Positions 12,575-22,936 of a stretch of DNA of 64,000 nucleotides are shown piece after piece. The position numbers were made by a program, and so were the translations under genes. This DNA comes from Isoetes taiwanensis (lineage: Eukaryota; Streptophyta; Lycopodiopsida; Isoetales; Isoetaceae): NCBI GenBank assembly GCA_021234155.1, contig JAJEKV010000019.1, forward strand, positions 5,780,284 to 5,844,283, read 5' to 3'. Position 1 is the first letter of the stretch; each line of letters opens with the position of its first letter. Below the pieces are notes generated by a model, which was not told the origin of the DNA, ran no database searches, and saw only the letters and a program-made list of their open reading frames with translations.

Positions 12575-12949
12575 GAGAGAAGAATGAACTTCAGCCCCGA
12601 AGTGAGAAGCTTTTATAGTGAAGTAGAATTATTGAGGTGAATTATTGGGGTTGAATTCGGCGCCATTATTGCTCGTGTATAAGACCGTTGTATAAATACA
12701 AGTTTAATACATCTTTCGTATGGATATATGTATGCTTTTAAAACGTGTGCTTGAAACCATGTTTGCTTGACGAATTTAGCTATGATTGAATTCAATGACA
12801 GCTTGCAGAATAAGTGGAGGTGGGATAGCACATCGTTACAATATACTCAGTTAAGATACGTGATATTACATCCTTAATCAGAATGCTATTACATCCTTAC
12901 TTAGTTATTAGGTACCCATGTCATTATTACATTATTAGCAGGTGCAGAT

Positions 12950-13192
12950 TCACTCGTCATCAACATCAAAGCTCGTGATGCCATTCAGCTCATAGATCTC
13001 CTGGTAAGGAAGCCAGTAAATATGGACTTTAACACGAGTGAGCTTCCTGCAAGCACTAGCAGGTCCGTCAGCTTTAGATAAGAGCCATGGATCAAGCTTA
13101 ACGCCATTTCTAGCGCATTCGCCCAGATCGTTGTAGCTCAAGTAACACTTGAAAGAGCGGATGTGCTCTGGACGAGGCATCGAGGAAGCCAT
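12950..13192 (-). CDS. 80-aa ORF-1, copy A (unknown function)
   Basis: An intact 80-codon ORF beginning MASSMPRPEHIRSFKC and ending FDVDDE. It shares with ORF-2 the I..(F/I)KC start, a central LDP(W/Y)L, a (V/I)H(I/L)(Y/I)WLP segment, an (Y)E(L/I).GIT motif and an acidic end. Against its copy B counterpart I count 13 of 243 base differences and 5 residue changes, so it is less constrained than ORF-2. A TATA box (13229-13235, minus) precedes it by about 40 bp. ORF-1 and ORF-2, including promoters, look like an old tandem duplication. No known domain was recognised. Confidence 0.6.
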   Translation of the reverse strand: MASSMPRPEHIRSFKCYLSYNDLGECARNGVKLDPWLLSKADGPASACRKLTRVKVHIYWLPYQEIYELNGITSFDVDDE

Positions 13193-13446
13193 GGAAGATG
13201 AATGGCCTCTACCCCCTCGTCAAGCCGTTTTTATAGTGAAGTAAAATTATTGATGTGAATTATTGGTGTACAATGTAGGGCCATTATTGACCTTATACGA
13301 GTGTCATGTACACGTACAAGTATAACACAAAATTTGTATGTATATGTGTATGTTAATTACCTCATGTTTGTTGGGCTCGAGAACTAGGTGAAAGTATTCG
13401 TGCTTGAGCAAATAAGGTGTGCTCAAAATTCTCAAAATTGCGTTAT

Positions 13447-13472
13447 TTTATCCAATTAATGAAATCATGCTT
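13447..13472 (-). repeat. Copy A terminal inverted repeat, 80-aa-ORF side
   Basis: Ends ...CCAATTAATGAAATCATGCTT, the complement of the TIR. The subterminal sequence resembles the left end of copy B. Confidence 0.85.
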
Positions 13473-15733
13473 ATGTGTTTGGAAGCTTTTCTCTTTTGTC
13501 ATGCATAAGCGATTCTCTGCGATTCTGTAACTTTATCAATTTTTTGAACGTTGGTGATCTTAGTACCCAATAATTTGTAGTGAAGATCCCCCCATTTGTG
13601 CTAATTAATAGTGTACAACATCCTGTGGTAGTCCATCACAATTACTACTTGGCAAGCTTTTATAATTTATGTGGAGCAAAGAAATAGAGGTTGCTTATTG
13701 CATTATCTCTATCTGTATTTTCAACCAACACATAACTACACATAATTATGTTTTGCACGTACAAAATCAACACCATATAGTATATTACCTCAAATCTTAT
13801 AGTATTTTGTAAATCTTGTTATACAGTATAGTAAATTCCATACATCCATACCCCACAAACGAGGAACTTTGTGTAAGGTGTAGATTAAGGAATAAGGGGT
13901 GAATATGCCCATCTGACAGCTCTCGTTGCCCGGAGTAACCCCCCGTGTGAATATGCACCCAAACCAAAAGGGGTTTCAAGGGGGTTTTAATTTAAAAGTG
14001 TTGGATATAATGGTTGTGTTAATCTATTTTGTTAATTTGGGATTATCCGGTATGGCAAAAAAAGTTTTTGGAATTTTTTTTAACTTAATTTCATATGATT
14101 TTGGGATTTCTGAACTCCGGAAAAACTTACCGATTTCCAAAAACCGTGTGAGTTTTTCTATGATTTTTTGCTCTTCGATTTCCACCACAGAGACGATGAT
14201 ATCAGAGGAATTTGCGGATCTTATTTTGGTAAAATCGTGGTGCATGCTTACAGGTGGCGTCCAGGTCCACTTCGGGATGGATTGTCGACCGCCATAAGAG
14301 AGCTTTGGATTTATGAACTCTGTGGCATGTTCTACTGCAAGTTTCTATCCTCTCTTCTTTTTTTCTTTCAGGCTAATTGCTGAATACTGCAGCTGCTTCC
14401 AGGGTTTTCAAGCATTGTGGTTGCCCGAGGATGATTCTGGCAGTATTAGGCATGGTGTGATGCATAACAGACTTACTTAATTTTTCCTTTTTCTTTGTTC
14501 ACGTAAATAAGAGGGTATTGGAGTACATGAATCAGATGATGCATGTTGTGGAATGGTTTTGGGGTGTGGTTGCATACCGGGTCATGGATTTGATGCCTCA
14601 AACTAACTTTGCTTCTTCTTTGGGGTATGGTTGCATACTGGGTCATGGATTTCATGCCGCAGACTAAGTTTGCTTCCAGTAGAGGCTGCCACAATTTTCT
14701 CTGTCTATTATAAAGTTGCCTGGAACCGCAGTGACTCTAACTTTATTGTTTTCTTCATCTTCCACTTGCCTGCATGCTTTCAATTTTTGTCAAGTCTTCA
14801 TTTAGAGTTCGAGAGCATATCTATAGTTCTTTTATGAAACTCTTGCTGGTCTAGAAATCAGATATATCTTTTGCAGGTGCTGTCCAACTATGATTAGTTC
14901 TGTACTCTCACAGTGGCTATTGCAAGTTCTGATAAGTACATCGTTAGGTCTAGGGTATCAGGGATACATGCGGCAGAGTTCGGGTCCTGTGGCCAAAGCC
15001 AGATAGATCGCTGGCCTTCTGTAAGCACATGTTTTCAAGAATTTATTCTTTATATCTTTCTAAAATGTCGCTCCAGGGAGGCCTGAAGTTTGGGTTGCCA
15101 GCTCTGTCTATTGGGAAAACCGTGATGACAAAGCACGGGCGCTAACATATCTAAAACGATAGGTGGCATATAAACCTTTTGTTCAGTAGGACACAAAAAC
15201 ATTGCTATCAGTGTTTTTTTTCTGATTCGATAATAAGTGCTATTTTCGATTTATGGCTATGCAACTTTTGTAGGCATCAATTAATTGCTGCAATTGCTCA
15301 TGTTTGCTAATTCTTTTTAGAGCATCCGGGTGGATGAAAGACATGTGCCAGCATATTTAATGAAGGTAATTGCTTTTTGTTCATTTTATGGCATTTTGAG
15401 CATACTATCTTGACTGCATTTGCTTTGTTAAGGGAAATTTGTCATTGTCATTAGGCTGCTGTATTAGCATTCAGAAAGGGACAATCCTTGAAGCCTGACC
15501 TTCGTTCATATCAAGGTGATGCACAAAGAAATAATTCTGGATCACTGTTTTTAAACGTGATGTGGTTGGTATGCTTACTTGACAGGATCATATTTGTTTT
15601 GTGTAGAAATTTCTCATCTACTCTGATGCAGCCATCACGTTCACTAAGCCCATGCATTTGCAAGGCAGATAAGGCGGACGGTGTGAAATGCAATCTCTTT
15701 ATTCAAATATAAATGTACAAGTTCAGAGACATA
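13473..15733. other. Spacer between the two transposons; possible host exons
   Basis: Mostly AT-rich, with a duplicated segment at about 14536-14660. Two phase-compatible exon-like pieces on the plus strand have good splice borders: 15321-15365 (after TTTTTAG, before GTAAT) and 15455-15515 (after TTAG, before GTGAT). A further piece near 15077-15160 encodes VWVASSVYWENRDDKARALT in one frame. I do not recognise the protein. Copy B may have landed in an intron of this gene. Confidence 0.3.
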
Positions 15734-15759
15734 AAGCACGATTTCATTAATTGGAGAAA
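15734..15759 (+). repeat. Copy B left terminal inverted repeat
   Basis: AAGCACGATTTCATTAATT followed by GGAGAAAATAA. The AATTTTGAGAATTTT subterminal block is shared with the right end of copy A. Confidence 0.85.
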
Positions 15760-15970
15760 ATAAGCCAATTTTGAGAATTTTAAGCACACCTAATTTGCTC
15801 TAGCACAAATACTTTCACCTACTTCTCGAGCACAAGAAACCTGAGGTAATTAACATACACATATACATACAAATTATGTGTTATACTTGTACGTGTACAT
15901 GACACTCGTAGAAGCTCAATAATGGCCCTACATTGTACACCAATAATTCACATGAATACTTTTACTTCAC

Positions 15971-15978
15971 TATAAAAA
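15971..15978 (+). promoter_or_regulatory. TATA box of ORF-1 (copy B)
   Basis: TTCACTATAAAAACGG, with TATA starting 43 bp before the ATG. The block CAATAAT...CCAATAATTCAC upstream recurs before ORF-2. Confidence 0.6.
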
Positions 15979-16013
15979 CGGCTTGACTCGGGGGCAGAGG
16001 TCATTCATCTTCC

Positions 16014-16256
16014 ATGGCTTCCTCGATGCCTCGTCCAGAGCACATCCGCTCTTTCAAGTGTTACTTGAGCTACAACGATCTGGGCGAATGCGCTAGAAAT
16101 GGCGTTAATCTTGATCCATGGCTTCTATCTAAAGCTGATGGACCTGCTAGTGCTTGCAGGAAGCTCACTCGTGTTGTGGTGCACATTTACTGGCTTCCTG
16201 ATCAGCAGATCTATGAGCTGAATAGCATCACGAGCTTTGATGTTGATGACGAGTGA
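16014..16256 (+). CDS. 80-aa ORF-1, copy B (unknown function)
   Basis: An intact 80-codon ORF with 75/80 residues identical to the copy A version. The five replacements cluster in the second half, including the VHIYWLP surroundings. It starts in good context (TTCCATGGCT) 43 bp after a TATA box, so the mRNA leader must be only about 10-15 nt. It is followed at about 360 bp by its paralog ORF-2. No known domain, signal peptide or transmembrane helix is visible. The position at one transposon end, outside the dyad-site zone, suggests separate regulation. Confidence 0.6.
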   Translation: MASSMPRPEHIRSFKCYLSYNDLGECARNGVNLDPWLLSKADGPASACRKLTRVVVHIYWLPDQQIYELNSITSFDVDDE

Positions 16257-16573
16257 ATCTGCACCTGCTAATAATGTAATAATGACATGTGTACCTAATA
16301 ACTAAGTAAGGATGTAATAGCATTCCGAGTAAGGATGTAATATCATGTACCTTAACTGAGTATATTGTAACGATGTGCTATCCCACCTCCACTTTTTCTG
16401 CAAGCTGTCATTGAATTCAATCATAGCTAAATTCGTCAAGCAAACATGTTTTCAAACATACACATATTAATATGAAATATGTATTATTCTTGTACGTATA
16501 CAACATTCTGATACACGCTCAATAATGGTGGTAAAGTCTACCCCAATAATTCACTTCAATCATTCCACTTCAC

Positions 16574-16580
16574 TATAAAA
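16574..16580 (+). promoter_or_regulatory. TATA box of ORF-2 (copy B)
   Basis: TTCACTATAAAAGC, 43 bp before the ATG, the same spacing as at ORF-1. Confidence 0.6.
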
Positions 16581-16616
16581 GCAGATCACTTCGGGGCTAA
16601 ATTTCATTCATCTTCC

Positions 16617-16859
16617 ATGGATTTTTCGCCTTCTTCAGTTCACCACATCGAGGCGATCAAGTGCTCAATGAGCCACTCTGATCTTGTTGGTTGCCTAGAC
16701 AGGCATCTTCTTCTTGATCCCTACCTGCGAAGAAAAGCTTTGGGCGCTGAGATTCGTTGCCCTGCGTCAATTCGTGTTATGATCCATCTGATTTGGCTTC
16801 CTGAGCACATGAGCTATGAGATATCAGGGATCACTACTACAGATCCTGAAGATGAATGA
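16617..16859 (+). CDS. 80-aa ORF-2, copy B (unknown function)
   Basis: An intact 80-codon ORF, 79/80 identical in protein to copy A; the one change is in LPE(H/R)MSY. The near absence of replacements, beside heavily decayed large genes in the same elements, points to selection on the protein or to recent gene conversion. The start follows CTTCCATGGAT, in the same context as ORF-1. It ends in the acidic TTTDPEDE. The function is unknown; it is probably an accessory protein of the element. Confidence 0.65.
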   Translation: MDFSPSSVHHIEAIKCSMSHSDLVGCLDRHLLLDPYLRRKALGAEIRCPASIRVMIHLIWLPEHMSYEISGITTTDPEDE

Positions 16860-17003
16860 ATCACCTGTTCAACATGTTATAGTGTAAGAGGTCTTGTGTT
16901 AAGATGAAAAATTCAAGACGCATCACCTATATAAGATGCAAGTTTGTTTAATTCATATAAGATATAATAGTTATGAATAATGTATATCTTACCTTGAATA
17001 GCC

Positions 17004-19603
17004 TCAAGTGTCCGCTTCATCTTCGGCATCTTCTTTAGCTAATAGTTCTTGGAGCTGGAGTCCTACACTGGTAGGGATCATTACTTGTGATGGCTTGTTC
17101 TTGACCAACCAACCATAGTCAACATTTTTCAGATGTTGGTATCGCGGTGGGTCATTTGGATTTGGCCTCCACCTCTTCTCCTAGCAATCTTTGTATTGTT
17201 GTCTATAGGTGGTTCCTTTCCTCACCACTGGCTTTCCACATTCTAATACCTTTGTGAGGCAACCATTCTCGATGACCTGGCCTCATCTTGTAATACATTA
17301 AAGGCCATCCATCTCTCATACAGAACTTGAAAAGCAGGGGTTCCAAGTGACCAATCAATCGATCTTTTTTATCTGGGATGTACCCTTTCACAAAAGACTT
17401 CCAATCCGGAACCTCGGTCACTAGGTATGGTGCTGGTGCTTTGGTGCTGCATTCCCGAAAAAGTTGCATAAGCTCTGGAATAGTCAGAGCATCTGATCTG
17501 CGTAGCAGAGTCGAGTAGTTACCGAATAGAGCATCAATATCATCGTGTGTGTGACCCACCATCATGAACCCGAGCTGTATTTGCTCAAAAACACCCAGTG
17601 AAACAAGATAGGAAAGGTAAGAAAAGAGATACCTATTTTTATTCTGGCCAGCACAATTGTCTAATTGCAAGTAGAGCCTCCTGGGTAGCTTTTTATGCTG
17701 CACCGGTGGTGCTGGTGGCGCCACAAAAGCAATGCCTGTGTTGTTGACCTTTTTGGTCTTCAAAGCAGTAGTGTCTAATATTGTAGCACTCCATTCGCAT
17801 TCCGGAAGGGACGACTCCCTCAAATTGCCCCAGTTGTCCAAAGAGGCATCCTCCATAGTTTTCAATGTATGGTTCAATGACCCAATATGAAAATTAGAGT
17901 CATCTTTCCAAAGGTCAAGTGAGAAATGCCCCAAGGCACTTATGCCATGGCCATGCATGAGTGCACCAGTCAAACTTACTTTTAAACGCTCTCCCCTCCA
18001 CACTGACTTGACTAACTTCTCAAGTCTAGGCAACATTGTCTTATTCTGGTCCATTTTGTCGTGTATGATTGTGAGTGCATGCTCCGGAGAACGGTGTGAA
18101 AGAGCTCTCCATGACCAATAAAGGCTTCTGCAAGACATCTGAGCAGTCATGTGAGCCTTCCTCTCCATCTGCAGCTCCCTTCTCTCTCTTGGATCTCTTG
18201 TCTTGGCTAATTTCTCTTTTATTACAATACAGCTGTTACATTTAGAGAAGGCAATCCTTTTGGCTATTCCAACCTCTTTGTGGTGCTCCTTCCATACATT
18301 CAAGAACGACGAAGGAGATATGTGCTTCCCAGTCATCTCCATTACGCCTTGGTCAACCTCATGAAGAATATCTTTTTTCGTCAAGACAGAGGGTAGTCGC
18401 TTCACATTCTCCCTTGCACCTTCTGTGGTTATTTTGGATCTATGGGGCATGACCTCTGCATTCTCATCTATGTACATAGTTAATATGGCATTCCCAGCCA
18501 GGGTATGGGATCTGGTTTTCTTGAGTCCAGTGTTACCATGTTCAGCTATCCTATGCCCCCCCATAAACAATTTCCGCCATTTATAGAATGTAGACAGTGG
18601 TATACCATAAGTTGTATACCATGCTTTCAAGCACACTTGTTTGTTGTTTATCATCAGTTTCTGCACCTGACCATTCTCTGAGCAAAGGTCTAGCATGTTA
18701 TAAGTGAAGGTGGTTCTGTCTGCTGCCTTCATATTCCAATAGAACGTCCTAATGCACGTGATCTCACACGTTGTAAAATTTGCACAACATCTTCGAATGC
18801 AGCAAATTGACGACTTGAAATCCCGAATCGCTTGGGCAGTTATTTTCCTTGCTGCTTTGCTTGGCGGAGCAGGCTTTCGTGTTCGATTGATCATTCTATA
18901 TGGTCTTCTTCTAACAGACTCCCCTTCGAATTTCAGGGCGTATGGCTCCACTTCCATGAAGTCCTCTCTCACAGCCTTAATGAGCTTGGAGACAGGAACA
19001 TTATCCACTGTCACGAAGTCGTTGTGCCATCTCACTAAGTCATACAGTTGGGGTGCCTCGGCACAAGCCTGGCATCTCATAGACGTTCTTTCTGGCATTG
19101 GATACAACCTCATAATTGTCACACCCATGAACTCTTCTCCCAACTTCATGTCGGCAACTGCATGATTAGGATCTGTGAAAATTATTACGCCCGATGCATA
19201 TGGTTGACCACAACACTCGTGCAACAATGAGCAAGTCTTCTCCATGAGTTTCTCTCTTGAAATACCTTCATGTCGAGGGCATGCCTCAGGCTCTGCATCT
19301 TTGTCTTCAATGCACAACCAATTTATGCGTTTAACCTGCGCCGGTGGTGTGACGGCATTATCTACTGCAAGATCTGGGTCTGAGATGTCATTGCTGGGCC
19401 AAAGAATAAATGCCCCCTTTGACTCTTCAAGTGTATCAATCTCAGGTTCAGGAGAGGGCAACGGCAGATCTCCATTGAAAATACTTTCTAGCGACACGAC
19501 CTTGAATCCCTCAGGCAGGGGCAAATTATGATGAGAAGTAAAGCTGTGGACTTTGCCCTCGGCAACTTTAATGCCATTGTATGACATGCACTTTAGCTCC
19601 ATC
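17004..19603 (-). CDS. DUF7869-like transposase, copy B (C-terminus deleted)
   Basis: A continuous frame of about 800 codons (19603-17203) after a clear 3' splice site (TTGTTGCAG). At least one upstream exon is expected because the open frame beyond the splice site runs through intron and a dyad site. In order, it has a cysteine pair region (MRCQAC), a helix-turn-helix-like block (NKQVCLKAWYTTYGI...TFYKWRKLF, near residue 340 of the 819-codon frame), a basic helical region (TRDPRERRELQMERK), and the catalytic-type core with LQLDNCAGQNKN (near 665) and GHTHDDIDALF (near 704). These match the D-N-x-G-x-N and GHTHxDxD signatures I associate with DUF7869, an RNase-H-like family. After MWKASGEE the frame stops at 17203. 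A short homologous C-terminal piece resumes at 17175-17004, so about 0.5 kb kept in copy A has been lost here. Confidence 0.75.
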
Positions 19604-19635
19604 CTGCAACAATAACATGAGAAAGTAGTGTTATA

Positions 19636-19946
19636 AATCGCGGCCGCGATCCAGTGGACCAAATCTTAAGTCTGGAACAACAACAGGTGCATTTGACATG
19701 AGAGTACATATTACCTTAAATTTGCTCGAGAAGATCGCCGCGGCGATTTTGGTGAGGTGAAACGTTTTGACCGATGATGAGCCTTCGAATTGCTGTTTCA
19801 GGATAAAACATCAATGAATCAACATAACATTCCCCTTCATAAAGAAACAGGCATGTAAACATGCACCGAAACAGGGATGTAAACATGCATCTGAAGTGAT
19901 TATGATCGGACAACTGAAGTGGCTAGAAAAAATCGCCACCGCGATC
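19636..19946. promoter_or_regulatory. Three-site dyad cluster upstream of transposase, copy B
   Basis: Sites 19636-19651 (AATCGC-GGCC-GCGATC), 19733-19748 (spacer CGCG) and 19931-19946 (spacer CACC). They lie in the first intron or promoter of the transposase gene. Confidence 0.75.
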
Positions 19947-20599
19947 TTACAGAGATGAAACTATGTGATCAGTGGTGAGCCTTTGAAATGCTGCTTCAGG
20001 ATAAAACATCAATGAATCATGCCAATGTCCCCCTTCGTAATGCGCCCTTAACAAATGTTGTGGCAATTGGAGAAGTGTATAGCCATTTTTTGCATGAGGT
20101 GGGCAAACTAGTCAATGTGTGCTTCAGATTCAATCGAGATCTCCACAGATTCAATAGAGAACTCTGCATCTTAACATGCATCTGAACATGCATCTACACA
20201 TGTATCTGAACAGACAAACCGAAAATTGAATCGAACAGGAAATACGTAGATATAGGAAATTGAATCGAACCTTTCGAATCGAGCAAAAACTTCGAAAATC
20301 TGAGGTCGCCTGCTCCCCCAGGCCCAGCGCCCACAAAACGACAAGCAGCGCCCACAATCGGCAACGGAGCGCCCACAAAATTGGAATGAAGTGCCTATGA
20401 ATAAGTTTCTCACTGGGTTGTGAATGGAAATTCAAAATGTATGAATTTGAATTCGAAAATGTTTGAATTTGAATTATGGTAATTATGGTTACGACATGGC
20501 ATTATCTTGACTTGGACTGTTGGTCACACGTCAATGTCATCCCATTCTTACGCCTTCCTGCCGTCCGTAAGACATATGTACGTCGTCAGTTACGCGGAT

Positions 20600-20852
20600 C
20601 TCAGTAATTAATGCGCCCGTCGTTGTCAATTCCATTCGCTATTTACCCGCAATGTTCACGGCCGTCAGTCATTATTGCGCCCGTCAGTCATTAATCGCGC
20701 CATCATTATTACCGCCCGTCATTCATTAATGCGCCCATCAGTCATTATTGCGCCCGTCAGTCATTAATGCGCCCGTATTTAATACCCGGCCGTCATTATT
20801 GCGTCCGTCATTAATACCGGCGCCCGTCATAAAGTGATGCCCTATATATAAA
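20600..20852 (+). promoter_or_regulatory. Minisatellite and TATA box of the methyltransferase-like gene, copy B
   Basis: About nine degenerate units of GCGCCCGTCAGTCATTAAT type (20610-20830) are followed by CCTATATATAAA (TATA at 20843-20852), 80 bp before the exon 1 ATG. The position between divergent genes suggests a shared regulatory block. Confidence 0.65.
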
Positions 20853-21037
20853 CACATTCTTCAAATCTCGCGAAAATTTTCAGCGCCTGCATCCAAGAAT
20901 CAGCGCCTTCGTCCAAGAATCAACGCCTTCATGGCTCGCCAGCAAGCCCTCCAACAAGGTAATTTCCGCGCTTTCTTTTAGCAGTGCTGGAGTCGAGCAC
21001 TTCATTACGTAGTTTAAGGGTCGGCCACGCTCGACAC

Positions 21038-21269
21038 GATCGCGACCGCGATCCTTCTAAGATTGGTCTCCAACAAATACAGCAAAGGCCTTGTTCGAAG
21101 GATTGCGGCCGCGATCTTCTTTAGGAATTTCATTATGTAGATAGAAACTGTGAGTGCTCATCAAAAACGCCGCCGCGCTTTTGTTTAGTTCTAATGTTCT
21201 TGATTTGAATTTTTGTCAACAGTATCAACTACCTATCTCCAAGTGCTTGGAGAAATCGCGGTCGCAATT
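21038..21269. promoter_or_regulatory. Dyad cluster in intron 1, copy B
   Basis: Sites 21038-21053 (spacer GACC), 21101-21116 (GATTGC-GGCC-GCGATC) and 21254-21269 (AATCGC-GGTC-GCAATT), plus a weak AAACGCCGCCGCGCTT near 21165. The order matches the intron 1 cluster of copy A, including the AACGC-type variant in the same slot. Confidence 0.75.
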
Positions 21270-22920
21270 TTGTTTATCTCTCACTTTGTCTAGCCCCCCG
21301 AATATTTTCATTGATACGTTTTTTCTCTGCAGCTCTTGAGTTGTACCGTGGCCCCAACATGGAGCCCATTCGCATAGTAACTCCAGGCCCTACCCGTAGG
21401 TGGTGCATAGAAATTGCGCAGGCTATACCGCAGACAAAAGGTGATCGACGAAAGGATTTATGCCTATTCATAAGAAATGGCAAGGATATGGAATCGTCTG
21501 AACAAATGGGTATCGTCATAGCCATGTGGGAGGGGACAAAGAACAACGTCCAGGACGCCTATCTGCAGCGTGGAAGACACACAACAGTTGGCATTTGTGG
21601 AGTACATTTTACGCTGGCAAAGCTATGACCCGAATATGATGCTTGCAAGCAAGACGAACAAACCTGCCAGTGGTAAAGGGGCACCAACTAGCGCGCTTTG
21701 GCTGGAACCTCCCCTCCTACGATTCATTAGCGTTGTCAGGTATTAAAGGAAACAGGGATATACTGGTAGGCTTCAGTAAATGCAGAAATGGCTTAGCCTT
21801 CGACAAAAAACCTCCGTCCTGTGCTATCAAGGCCACAAGAGATAACAAGATGCCACAGAGGATGGATACCAACTGGTTGCGAGCGACAGCAAAGAAAAGG
21901 AGCGTCATCCCATTAGCTGCAATAGGTGAATCATCTGCCCCTAAGTCCCCTGTTGAGCTCGAAGAACCAATTACACCTGTTAACCCCACTGCTTCTGCCG
22001 TTGTCGATCCCACGGCACCGAAGATGATTATGCCAGCACCTGTTGATCCTCCGTCCAAGAAAATTAGACCATTTAAAATAAAATTGCCATTGGGCAGTTT
22101 AGAGACCGCATCCACATCCACAACTCCATCGTCATCTGACCGAAATGATGCAGCATCATCTGCTCTTATGTGGCCGACAGCCACTAGGATTCCCGAAGCT
22201 TTAAAATTTAATCCAAAAGAAGAAAAGAAACTGGCTGAGCAGACAGCACTGAAACTGGAGCAGTTTAAAAAGTTTTATCCTATGGGTGTAAACTGGTTTA
22301 TGACGGTCAGCATTTTTTATTGTGAATCTGCCCCGGCTAACATGACGCACAGACTCCGCTCCAATGACCATGTGCACACGCTGGTCAAGAGCTTCAAAAC
22401 ATGTCCAACTGAAGTTCTGACACCTGCAGACTTGGTGCTTTTCGATCCTATTACACGGTAAGTAGCTTCATTCTTTGCTTTCTGTTAAGTTTGCTCGAAG
22501 GTGACGCTTAATGCTCCATGCAGGAAACGAGTAACTTGGTCAAAGCCAGAGGATCTGGTTGGAAAAAAATTTTGGATTATATCTGGAAACCACAGCATCT
22601 TTGCTGCTCAGGTTCTCCTTTCAATGGTAGGAGAGATCGCTCAACGTCTAGAGTTTGCTAAGGCCTATGCGAGGAGGAGGTCCAGGATCCTGAATGGAAA
22701 TCTCACGGATAAAGAATATATCCAGCTCTCTATACAGTGTAATGAAATAATAGCTGATACTGTTTACAGGGAGCCTCTTATCGAAAAACTCCAACAGCTG
22801 AGAAATCAACACAAAGCTTTTGGCTGCCCACCACAAGGCCCAACTGGAACAGCAGTAACTTCGGCGTGGAAGGTATTTTCTTGCTGCACTTTGCTTTATT
22901 TCGCTCATACAGCTTAAAAA

Positions 22921-22936
22921 GATCGCGGCCGCGATC
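22921..22936. promoter_or_regulatory. Dyad site in intron 3, copy B
   Basis: A perfect 16-bp palindrome GATCGCGGCCGCGATC about 20 bp before the last-exon acceptor, followed by CCTAACCA as in copy A. Confidence 0.75.

Larger units (their letters stand above)
3160..13472 (-). mobile_element. Large TIR DNA transposon, copy A
   Basis: The element is bounded by imperfect TIRs (left AAGCATGGTTTCATTAATT, right end complementary to AAGCATGATTTCATTAATT) and flanked by ATGT on both sides (3156-3159, 13473-13476). It has the same gene content as copy B, in mirror orientation: methyltransferase-like gene (minus), transposase gene (plus), two 80-codon ORFs (minus). Its large genes carry several frameshifts and stops, so the copy is not autonomous. 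Superfamily assignment is open: the transposase resembles DUF7869 proteins, which I cannot place among standard TIR superfamilies. Confidence 0.85.

Noticed and set aside
19604-19662. N-terminal extension of the transposase (frame open to 19662)
   Set aside because: It crosses a strong splice acceptor at 19604-19606 and a dyad site, and has no ATG; copy A has an acceptor at the same place.
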